64,000 nt of DNA from Candidatus Zixiibacteriota bacterium (GTDB taxonomy: Bacteria; Zixibacteria; MSB-5A5; GN15; PGXB01), in contig JAFGAL010000020.1 in the NCBI GenBank assembly GCA_016933695.1, forward strand, positions 1-64,000. Reading direction: 5' to 3'. The position numbers were made by a program, and so were the translations under genes. Below, piece by piece: positions 9,767-19,172 of the stretch. The notes under the pieces were generated by a model. The model worked only from the letters and a program-made list of their open reading frames with translations. It made no database searches and had not been told where the DNA came from. How positions within the stretch are numbered: position 1 is the stretch's first letter; each line of letters begins with the position of its first letter.

Positions 9767-10297
9767 ATGAAACGCCTGCTATTATTATCACTGTGTGTCC
9801 TGATTGCCATGATCATCGGCTGTTCCTCGTCGGACAATGACCAGACCAGGACGGGTGACTCCGGACCGTCCGCCCAACAGGCCGCAACCGCCGCCGGCGC
9901 GACGTTTGCCGTGTATGATATCGACGGCAAGGTGCGGCGGTTCGAGGAGTTCAAAGGTCAGCACCCGCTTATTATCAATTTCTGGGGGACCTGGTGTCCG
10001 CCGTGCCGTCGGGAGATTCCCGATCTGAAGCGGATTTATGATGAGTACAAAGGCCAGGGACTGGAGATTCTGGGGATGGCGGTCAATGATAATCCGGGCA
10101 ATGTGAAGAAATTCGCCGAGCAAATGGAATTGGGCTGGGTGATGTTGATCGCGAACGGTCAGGCGGTGCAGTCGTTCCGGGTCGGGACCGGGATACCGGT
10201 CAGTATTTTTATCGACCGGACCGGCAAGGAAGTCGGACGAATCACCGGTGCGCGCGATTATGAAACCTTCAAAAAATATGTCGAGCAGATAATTTAG
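9767..10297 (+). CDS. TlpA/ResA-like thioredoxin lipoprotein
   Basis: Lipobox MIIGCSS; NFWGTWCPPCRREIPDLKRIY active site. Confidence 0.9.
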   Translation: MKRLLLLSLCVLIAMIIGCSSSDNDQTRTGDSGPSAQQAATAAGATFAVYDIDGKVRRFEEFKGQHPLIINFWGTWCPPCRREIPDLKRIYDEYKGQGLEILGMAVNDNPGNVKKFAEQMELGWVMLIANGQAVQSFRVGTGIPVSIFIDRTGKEVGRITGARDYETFKKYVEQII

Positions 10298-10323
10298 TAT
10301 ACAATTTTATTGTGATGATGTCG

Positions 10324-10350
10324 ACGGCGGCCGTGATGGCCGCCGTTTTT
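10324..10350 (+). terminator. Rho-independent terminator after TlpA-like gene
   Basis: ACGGCGGCC-GTGAT-GGCCGCCGT followed by TTTT. Confidence 0.8.
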
Positions 10351-10355
10351 GTTCG

Positions 10356-10377
10356 CGGCGGGTCTGAGGATCCGCCA
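10356..10377. repeat. 22-nt hairpin element, second copy
   Basis: CGGCGGGTC-TGAG-GATCCGCCA; same core as 2224-2245 with a G-T wobble in the stem. Confidence 0.6.
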
Positions 10378-10479
10378 GCCACATGCGGGGGGATTATATA
10401 AAAGAAGAAGATGTCGAATCCGCCCTTCGAAAACCCAGGTCCTTCGGCAGGAGTTTCGATGGGAGTTTCGACCTCAACC

Positions 10480-10508
10480 TTGACATCCTATTGCAATATT
10501 CGTAGATT
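10480..10508 (+). promoter_or_regulatory. Sigma70-like promoter of the 10597 lipoprotein gene
   Basis: TTGACA (10480-10485), 17-bp spacer, TAGATT (10503-10508). Confidence 0.5.
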
Positions 10509-10596
10509 GATATATCTAACTGTCTGATTACTTAAGGGGAATAGAACATTTTGATTTGATTACATTTTCATCAATTATGCCAAAAAGGGAGAAAAT

Positions 10597-11112
10597 ATGC
10601 GTAAGATAATAACTCACTTTCTATTAATAGGTACCCTAATTCTTTTAGTTGCTTTAACTGGGTGTGGTACATTATTCAATGGCTCTTTAGAGGCGGTTAA
10701 GGTCGATGCAAATCCTTATAATACCAAAGTTACGACACAACCCGAATCTGGTGACCATAAAACGCCAACTATTTTAAGACTGGAAAGGAAAAATAGCTAT
10801 TTGCTTACATTTTCAAGGAACGGTTATGAATCTAAGCAAGTCTTAATCACAAGAAAGGCTGATGTTGGAATAGTAATATTAGATGTGCTGTTTACTGGAT
10901 TAATTGGCGTCATTGTTGATGCAACCACCGGCGCATGGTATAACCTTGATCCAACTTTTATTAGCGTTACGCTTGATAGGAAAAGCAATACTGATGTTAT
11001 TGGACCAGATTCAATTCTGGTCACAATAAAGACTAATGACATCGACAAGACATATAGACAGACGGTTATCGAATCGGATGAAAAGATCGATATCGATGTG
11101 AAGTGTCAATAG
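10597..11112 (+). CDS. Lipoprotein, PEGA-like
   Basis: Signal peptide with lipobox LTGCG; LERKNSYLLTFSRNGYESKQVLI PEGA-like segment; unusually AT-rich gene. Confidence 0.7.
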   Translation: MRKIITHFLLIGTLILLVALTGCGTLFNGSLEAVKVDANPYNTKVTTQPESGDHKTPTILRLERKNSYLLTFSRNGYESKQVLITRKADVGIVILDVLFTGLIGVIVDATTGAWYNLDPTFISVTLDRKSNTDVIGPDSILVTIKTNDIDKTYRQTVIESDEKIDIDVKCQ

Positions 11113-11182
11113 TTAGCAGGTTGGGTTTTGATTGAAGTCTTCCGAGCGAAAAAATCGACTTCGATTGTCATGGGCGTTTTCA

Positions 11183-11231
11183 TGTCGGGTTTCTCATGAC
11201 GCCGTCGCGTCATTCGGAACCGCCGACCTAC
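11183..11231. repeat. 48/49-bp dispersed intergenic repeat with internal hairpin, copy B
   Basis: TGTCGGGTTTCTCATGACGCCGTCGCGTCATTCGGAACCGCCGACCTAC; matches 4726-4773. Confidence 0.75.
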
Positions 11232-11244
11232 ATCCTGCTTCGGT

Positions 11245-11544
11245 TCAGTCTAGCAAATGCGGGGGGATCAGAGCGCGGTGGATGGTGATTTTCTCCCAGA
11301 CTTTGCCGGTGACATACGGTTCGTCGTACAGCCATTGCCGTTGCATTTCCTCGCGGGAGTTGAAATCGCAGACAATCATCGAACCGATCAGTTTGTCATG
11401 ATCGTCCATGATACCGACCGCATACAGCCATTTGCCGCTTTTAAAGAATTCCTCGGCCTGTTGCAGATGCGATTCGCGCACCGCCATGCGGCGGTCGTAT
11501 GCTTTCTCGTCGGTATAATCATATGCTATGACGATAAACTGCAT
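11245..11544 (-). CDS. YCII-related domain protein
   Basis: MQFIVIAYDYTDEKAYDRRMAVRESHLQQAEEFFKSGKW...DPYV-like YCII pattern. Confidence 0.8.
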   Translation of the reverse strand: MQFIVIAYDYTDEKAYDRRMAVRESHLQQAEEFFKSGKWLYAVGIMDDHDKLIGSMIVCDFNSREEMQRQWLYDEPYVTGKVWEKITIHRALIPPHLLD

Positions 11545-11558
11545 GGCTCGTCTCGCTT

Positions 11559-12527
11559 TTATACGTGGTTTCGCAACATCAACTCTTTCGGGTGCGGGGT
11601 GAGATAGACCTGATCGGCCAGATAGTCGATGTTGAATTTACTGACGTACTGCTTTATCAATGTGATCGGGACAATCAACGGTACCAGTTCGCGGTGGTAG
11701 TCGTCGATCACGCTCAGGAAGTACCGTTTATCGCCGGAATCGAGATGTTTCTTGAAAAACCCGACCATGTGATGCAGGACGTTGACATTTTTTTTGACCG
11801 TGGTTTTGAAAGCCAGCGCTTCCATAAACAATGCGCAGTAGCGGTCGCGGAATTCTCCCGGCGAGTACCGCTTGATATTCGCGACCAGTTGTCCCAGTTC
11901 GGTGTAATGTTTGGCACTGTGCGCGAGGATCAGGTATTTTTGCGCGGTGTGGAACGCGACCGCATCGCGGCGGTGGTATGTGCCGTCAAAGACATTCCGG
12001 AAGCGATGATAGGCAAACACCCGCGTGATGAAGTTTTCGCGGATACGGATATCGTGCAGACGTCCCTCGTCCTCGACCGGAAGCAGGGGGTATTGATGCT
12101 GGATTTCGCGGGCGAACAGCCCCACGCCTTTATAGTCAGCCGGGTGGCCGGGCTTTTTAAATACCTTGACGCGCTGGATACCGCAACTGGGGGATTTGGC
12201 CTTGAAGATGTACCCCGCGAGATTGTGTTGCGCCAGTTGTCCGGCGCGAATGCGGCTGAAGCGCTCCATGCGGACGGTCCAGTCACGGCGGGTTTGCCGT
12301 CCGATCATGCGGGGGCGGTCGGTGTCGCCTGCCAGTTGCACCGCTTCGCGCGGGACACCCATCCCGAGTTCGACTTCGGGGCACACCGGGACAAACTGAA
12401 AGAATTCCCCGAGCAGGTCGGCGACAAAGGGATCGCGTTTGTGCCCGCCGTCGTAGCGGACGTTCTCGCCCAGAAGGCAGAGACTGACGCCGACGTTGAT
12501 GGTGGTGATGTGCTCAGTTTGTTTCAT
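11559..12527 (-). CDS. DUF523 + DUF1722 (YbgA-like) fusion protein
   Basis: VGVSLCLLGENVRYDGGHKRD...FVPVCPEVELGMGVPREAV and C-terminal YHRELVPLIVPITLIKQYV...YLTPHPKELMLRNHV. Confidence 0.88.
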   Translation of the reverse strand: MKQTEHITTINVGVSLCLLGENVRYDGGHKRDPFVADLLGEFFQFVPVCPEVELGMGVPREAVQLAGDTDRPRMIGRQTRRDWTVRMERFSRIRAGQLAQHNLAGYIFKAKSPSCGIQRVKVFKKPGHPADYKGVGLFAREIQHQYPLLPVEDEGRLHDIRIRENFITRVFAYHRFRNVFDGTYHRRDAVAFHTAQKYLILAHSAKHYTELGQLVANIKRYSPGEFRDRYCALFMEALAFKTTVKKNVNVLHHMVGFFKKHLDSGDKRYFLSVIDDYHRELVPLIVPITLIKQYVSKFNIDYLADQVYLTPHPKELMLRNHV

Positions 12528-12616
12528 ACAATTCGTTTATTGTTCCGCATTGGCGACGTTTGATAATATAGATGTAAGAAAGCGATGTTTGTTCGCGATG
12601 GCAAGGGAAAAGACGA

Positions 12617-13051
12617 TCAGTCATCCCAGGAGGGGCGCTTGGAAAAATACACGATACCCTCCCAGGCCTCGTATCCGGCCTTGGCCAGCGCCGCCATGGA
12701 GGGGGTGTTTTCATCCTCCACCAGCGCCGCAATGACGGTTATCCCCTGATCGTTGAGATACTGTTCGGCCGATGCGATCAACTGCGCGGCCAGTCCGTGT
12801 CCGCGATAGTCGGGATCGACGGCCAGGCGATTGATCCATCCCTTGCGCCCGTCGTGGGAGCCGATAATCGAGCCGATCAAGCGGTCGTTGTCGAACATGC
12901 CCAGAAAGCACATATTGGCCGACCCGAACTGCTCGGTTATGGCCTCGCGGGAATCGCGCCCTTTGGGGCGATGAGTCAGGCCGCAGATATTCCAGAGCCG
13001 GACCAGTTTGTCGTATGCATCGGGTTTAAGATGTCGAATCGGGTAAGCCAT
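12617..13051 (-). CDS. GNAT-family N-acetyltransferase
   Basis: RLAVDPDYRGHGLAAQLIASAEQYLNDQG acetyl-CoA binding motif. Confidence 0.88.
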   Translation of the reverse strand: MAYPIRHLKPDAYDKLVRLWNICGLTHRPKGRDSREAITEQFGSANMCFLGMFDNDRLIGSIIGSHDGRKGWINRLAVDPDYRGHGLAAQLIASAEQYLNDQGITVIAALVEDENTPSMAALAKAGYEAWEGIVYFSKRPSWDD

Positions 13052-13715
13052 ATTTTTCCTCCAGGATCGCTTGCACGCGGTCGACCGCGGTTTCGGTCGG
13101 GAAGGGATGGTCGGCCCAGTGCTCGCATCCGGTGAAATTCAGAAAGACTCCTCGTGACGGGACGCCGGCTTCTTTGGCCGAGCGCATCCCCGACGCCAGG
13201 GTCAGGATGCACGAAATGCCGATTACCGCCAGCGACGGTTTGTCTTTTTTTATGTTCGCGAGTTGTTCGGTCAGTGCTCGTTTCGAAAAGTACCCCTCGA
13301 GATGATACCGGTCGGCGATTTGCATGATTTTGTTGATCTGGCAGTTGGGCACGCATCTCATGCAGATTTTGCCGTGGGGGGTGCGTTCGCGTTTGCACCT
13401 GTCCATCATCAACGACATGCAGTCGGGCAGAATCAGCACCGTGTCTTTGGCGCGATTGAACGCCTCGCGGTTGACCTGTTCCATGACGCGGTAATACACC
13501 GCTTCGAGCAGGTACATCTCTATCGGATTGCGCCGGAATGAGGCATCGGCGCGATCATCGGGATCATCCAATGCCCGTTGGCGGAAAGCATCGATACTGG
13601 CGAATTCTTTTGCGAAAAGCTCCAGTCCGTCTTTCAGGAACCGATCGGTGAAGGCGTCGAGTTTGTCATAGAAATCATCGCCGAGGCGAAAAGTTATGGT
13701 GGGTTTGTCTTTCAT
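13026..13715 (-). CDS. DUF116-family protein
   Basis: LPDCMSLMMDRCKRERTPHGKICMRCVPNCQINKIM Cys-rich motif, VIGISCILTLASGMRSAKEAGVPSRGVFLNFTGCEHW. Confidence 0.8.
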   Translation of the reverse strand: MKDKPTITFRLGDDFYDKLDAFTDRFLKDGLELFAKEFASIDAFRQRALDDPDDRADASFRRNPIEMYLLEAVYYRVMEQVNREAFNRAKDTVLILPDCMSLMMDRCKRERTPHGKICMRCVPNCQINKIMQIADRYHLEGYFSKRALTEQLANIKKDKPSLAVIGISCILTLASGMRSAKEAGVPSRGVFLNFTGCEHWADHPFPTETAVDRVQAILEEKYGLPDSTS

Positions 13716-13763
13716 GTGTCAGATAGTATACGATAATTTGTCGAATTCCTCCACCATCGCAAT

Positions 13764-13792
13764 AAAAAAACCGGCCGACCTGAGTCGACCGG
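13764..13792 (-). terminator. Rho-independent terminator after the TPR lipoprotein gene
   Basis: On minus strand CCGGTCGAC-TCAG-GTCGGCCGG followed by T7. Confidence 0.75.
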
Positions 13793-13812
13793 TTGATCAT
13801 GTTGACAACCGC

Positions 13813-14364
13813 TTACCCTTCGTAATCAATATTCTTTTGTTTTCCCCAGTTTTTCAGGGTCTTTTCGATTTTAATACGATTTTTCGCCTGTTGCGCCGAA
13901 TGGTTTTCGGGATTGAACGCGAGTGCGGTCGTGTAGGCTGTCTTGGCATTATCAAGTTTGCCCAGCTTTTCCCAGCTATAGCCGATAGCGTAATGCAGTT
14001 CCGATTTGACAAAATTGTTCTGGGGGCTGTGGTTCAGTCCGTTTTGCAGCATGTCAATGGCGTCGGCATATTCCCGGCGCTTTTGCATGCTCAGACCGAT
14101 ATAGTAATAGGCTTCCCAGTTCTGGCGGTTGAACATGATTGCCTTTTCGCAATGCTGGATGGCCTGTTTGTATTTGTCTTTTGAATACGCGACTTTCGCT
14201 TGCTGCAGATGCTGGTTCGATGCGGTTTCGTTCACCTGTTGATTACCGGGATGATTTGCCTGATCCCATTGCTCGGCCGGCACGGTAAGTGAAGTTTCCT
14301 TCTTTGAGCATCCGGTAATCACCAACAGTATGATACACAATAGGGCAAGGGTGATCTGTCTCAT
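13813..14364 (-). CDS. TPR-repeat lipoprotein
   Basis: Lipobox VITGCSK; YKQAIQHCEKAIMFNRQNWEAYYYIGLSMQKRREYADAIDMLQNGLNHSP TPR units. Confidence 0.85.
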   Translation of the reverse strand: MRQITLALLCIILLVITGCSKKETSLTVPAEQWDQANHPGNQQVNETASNQHLQQAKVAYSKDKYKQAIQHCEKAIMFNRQNWEAYYYIGLSMQKRREYADAIDMLQNGLNHSPQNNFVKSELHYAIGYSWEKLGKLDNAKTAYTTALAFNPENHSAQQAKNRIKIEKTLKNWGKQKNIDYEG

Positions 14365-14501
14365 GATATCCTCCGGCTTTTATTGACTCGATAATATCAT
14401 TAGTATCGGCAGACAGATCGATATTCTTTCCCGGTTTGTGCAATAGTTGCACAGTGGTGCGGGTGATTGACAAAGTCCTGCCCGTTGGATATATTCCTCC
14501 C

Positions 14502-15272
14502 ATGCTTCTGGCGATAGATATCGGCAATACGGCCGCCACGTTCGGCGTTTTCGACGGACCCCGGCTGATCGGGACTTTCCGGTTCAGCTCACGCCAACGG
14601 CCCGGCCTGGATGAGTGCGACCGGCAGGTTCGGACGGAACTTGAAGGTCTGTCGGTCAGGCCCGGGGATATCGACCGGGTGGTGATCGGCTCGGTGGTTC
14701 CCAGGCTGACGGAATCGTATACCAATGTGGCGGACCGTCGTTTCGGAACCATGCCCTTGGTTGTGACCGGGGCGATGTCTCTGCCGATCAAGCTGGCCTA
14801 TGATGATCCCGTGACGCTCGGGGCGGACCGTATCGCCAATGCCGTTGCGGCTTTTGCCAAACTCGGCGGTCCGATTATTGTGGTCGATTACGGGACGGCG
14901 ATCACGTTCGATGTGGTCACCGGCGACGGGATTTTCTGGGGTGGGATTATTATCGCCGGGCCGGAACTGGCGGGAAAGAGCCTGGCCCAAAACACCGGGC
15001 AATTGCCTGAAATCACGCCGGAAAAACCATCGCGGATTATCGGCCGCAACACCGGTGATGCAATCAAATCCGGCATCTATTATGGAATTGCCGGGCAGGT
15101 CGATACGCTGATTACGATGATCCGCCAGGAGTTGAATTCCGACACGCGGGTAATCGCAACCGGCGGATGGGCGGAGATGTTTGCGCCACTTTCGGATTTT
15201 ATTGAATCCTCCTATAAACCGCTGACTCTTGAGGGGCTTCGTCTTATTGCCGAATATCAAGAACGGCAATAA
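14502..15272 (+). CDS. coaX: Type III pantothenate kinase
   Basis: MLLAIDIGNTAATFGVFDG; DRIANAVAAFAKLGGPIIVVDYGTAITFDVV; GGIIIAGPELAGKSLAQNTGQLP. Confidence 0.95.
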   Translation: MLLAIDIGNTAATFGVFDGPRLIGTFRFSSRQRPGLDECDRQVRTELEGLSVRPGDIDRVVIGSVVPRLTESYTNVADRRFGTMPLVVTGAMSLPIKLAYDDPVTLGADRIANAVAAFAKLGGPIIVVDYGTAITFDVVTGDGIFWGGIIIAGPELAGKSLAQNTGQLPEITPEKPSRIIGRNTGDAIKSGIYYGIAGQVDTLITMIRQELNSDTRVIATGGWAEMFAPLSDFIESSYKPLTLEGLRLIAEYQERQ

Positions 15273-15326
15273 GTTAGATCACACCTCCCCATTTTTCTCT
15301 TAATTTATATTTTTTTTTGAAACCCC

Positions 15327-15354
15327 TTGACAATTTCGGGTTTATATATATATT
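15327..15354 (+). promoter_or_regulatory. Sigma70-like promoter of groESL
   Basis: TTGACA (15327-15332), 16-bp spacer, TATATT (15349-15354), directly upstream of CIRCE. Confidence 0.7.
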
Positions 15355-15358
15355 CACG

Positions 15359-15395
15359 TCCTGTTAGCACTCACCCTATTTGAGTGCTAACAGGA
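15359..15395. promoter_or_regulatory. CIRCE element (HrcA operator), extended inverted repeat
   Basis: TTAGCACTC-N9-GAGTGCTAA (15364-15390), perfect and extended to 14-bp arms TCCTGTTAGCACTC/GAGTGCTAACAGGA. Confidence 0.95.
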
Positions 15396-15450
15396 TATGG
15401 AGAAGTTTTAAAAGATAATTTAATAAAAACCTATATGAGGAGGATGGAAC

Positions 15451-17393
<1,943 letters not shown>

Positions 17394-17418
17394 AACATCC
17401 CGCCTCGGATTATTATCC

Positions 17419-17452
17419 CGGCCTCTGTCAATTTCGGCAGAGGCCGTTTTTT
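17419..17452 (+). terminator. Rho-independent terminator of groESL
   Basis: CGGCCTCTG-N10-CAGAGGCCG followed by TTTTTT; abuts the stop codon of the convergent gene. Confidence 0.85.
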
Positions 17453-19172
17453 ATGGATTGAGTCGTTCGATAAACGGGGCCTGACGCAAAGAATCGTCAT
17501 TGTGGTCGAAATAGTATTGTTTCAGAAAGTCATAATCTTCACGGAGACGATGTATTGGAATGCGGTTGATCTGCGGGATATACCAGTCCAGAAATTCCGG
17601 TAAGACTACGAACCGAACTTCGGAATATTGCCGGAGCGGATCCATCACCCGGTTTTGATAGGTGACAATATGCGCCGGCGCGCCGTCAAAGGAGATGACC
17701 TCCAGCTGATCGGGGCTGGGATTTCTCGCGATTGTCCCGCCGATAATAAAATTGACCTTTCGTTCGATCATGTCCTCGTACTGCACCCGTTTTTCATGGC
17801 CGGGGCGGCCGCGTTTTTCGACGGGGCGATGGGCGATGACGGTATCGGTCAGACCGGTGTTGCATTCCAGCGCCCAGGGCAGTCCGGCATAGTACGCCAG
17901 CATGGCCTTGGTCCCCGAGAAGGCCACGCGCACGTCGCGTCCATCGAGATATGTTTTCAGTTTCGCGGCTTCGTCCCTGGCCTGTTCCAGTTTTCTCTCG
18001 GGATATGCCGTGCGTTCATCGGCGACGCCGTGAATCATTACCATCTCGCCAAACTGATTCCATCGCAGAAGAACGGAGACGACGATCAACAAGGCCGCGG
18101 CGATCCGCACTGTTGGTTTGAGATTGATCGCCGCGAGAGCACATTCCAGACAGAAGAACACAATCGGCGTGACCGGGATGAGAAAGCGCGCGAACATGAA
18201 ATCTCCCCCCACGCGGACCACATAGAACACGAACGGAATCGCCCACAGAAGCCCCAGAAGCAGGCCGCGAAGCGGCAGGATCGCAGCGAAGTGGTCGGTG
18301 TTTTTATATCGGACGAACATGATCACCGCGATGAGTGCCAGCGGGATCACCAGAAAGAGGGCATAATAGGTTTTCAGATACATCCAGAGATATACCAGCC
18401 CCTGCGAATAATATGGCAGGTAAGCCGATTTGGCGTAGTACGAATTGGGAAAGGGAAATCCATAGTACGAATATCGCCAGAGCCAGTAGGGGAGATACAG
18501 CACCACCGCCGGCAGAAGATACCACAGGAGGTTTTTCAGCCGGGGGGAATCGGTAACAAACAGATACGGGATGGTTATGACGAAAAGCACCGCCGTGTCG
18601 GGACGCGACATCACCGCCAGCGTGAGAATCAACCCGGCCCAGAACCGACTTCGCGCGGTCGTGCCGACAAGGATAATCGCGAATCCGGCGGCCACCAGCG
18701 CCATGGCCCAGGCGGTTTCCAGACCCGAGGTGGCGAAAACGTGCATGTCATGATGCACCAGAAGCGCCAGCGCCGTAAGCGGAAAAAACCCCGCGTGATT
18801 GTGATGTTCCTGTCGGGCGAGGATATAAGACAGATAACCGAAAATCGCGACAGCCGCGATGTATGACGCGATACTCACTATCTGCGACAAAATGACCGGA
18901 TCGCGATGCACCACCATGCCCGCGGCCATAAGGATAGTCCAGAGGAAATTGGTGTATACCTCGACTCGTTCGCCGATGTTGTACACCAGTCCGTGGCCGT
19001 TGACCAGATTCAGCGCGCACCGAAACGAGAGAAAGGCATCATCGCAAACCCAGGCAAGTGTGAATACCCGGTAGACGGCATATATCGTCGCCGGAATCAG
19101 AAGCCACTTTGCGATATGTCGCAGGGGACTTTGGGATACTGCCGTGGTATCGTTCATGGGATGAGCTTTCAT
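17451..19172 (-). CDS. Polytopic membrane protein, GT-C-like (AftB-like glycosyltransferase fold)
   Basis: CDDAFLSFRCALNLVNGHGLVYNIGERVEVYTNFLW motif; many TM helices; large soluble C-terminus; ATG may be 19172 or 19157. Confidence 0.75.
   Translation of the reverse strand: MKAHPMNDTTAVSQSPLRHIAKWLLIPATIYAVYRVFTLAWVCDDAFLSFRCALNLVNGHGLVYNIGERVEVYTNFLWTILMAAGMVVHRDPVILSQIVSIASYIAAVAIFGYLSYILARQEHHNHAGFFPLTALALLVHHDMHVFATSGLETAWAMALVAAGFAIILVGTTARSRFWAGLILTLAVMSRPDTAVLFVITIPYLFVTDSPRLKNLLWYLLPAVVLYLPYWLWRYSYYGFPFPNSYYAKSAYLPYYSQGLVYLWMYLKTYYALFLVIPLALIAVIMFVRYKNTDHFAAILPLRGLLLGLLWAIPFVFYVVRVGGDFMFARFLIPVTPIVFFCLECALAAINLKPTVRIAAALLIVVSVLLRWNQFGEMVMIHGVADERTAYPERKLEQARDEAAKLKTYLDGRDVRVAFSGTKAMLAYYAGLPWALECNTGLTDTVIAHRPVEKRGRPGHEKRVQYEDMIERKVNFIIGGTIARNPSPDQLEVISFDGAPAHIVTYQNRVMDPLRQYSEVRFVVLPEFLDWYIPQINRIPIHRLREDYDFLKQYYFDHNDDSLRQAPFIERLNP

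Noticed and set aside
11565-12563. 332-aa plus-strand ORF
   Set aside because: Antisense to the DUF523/DUF1722 gene, whose motifs are convincing.
17628-18866. 412-aa plus-strand ORF
   Set aside because: Antisense to the GT-C-like membrane protein; highly charged, low-information translation.
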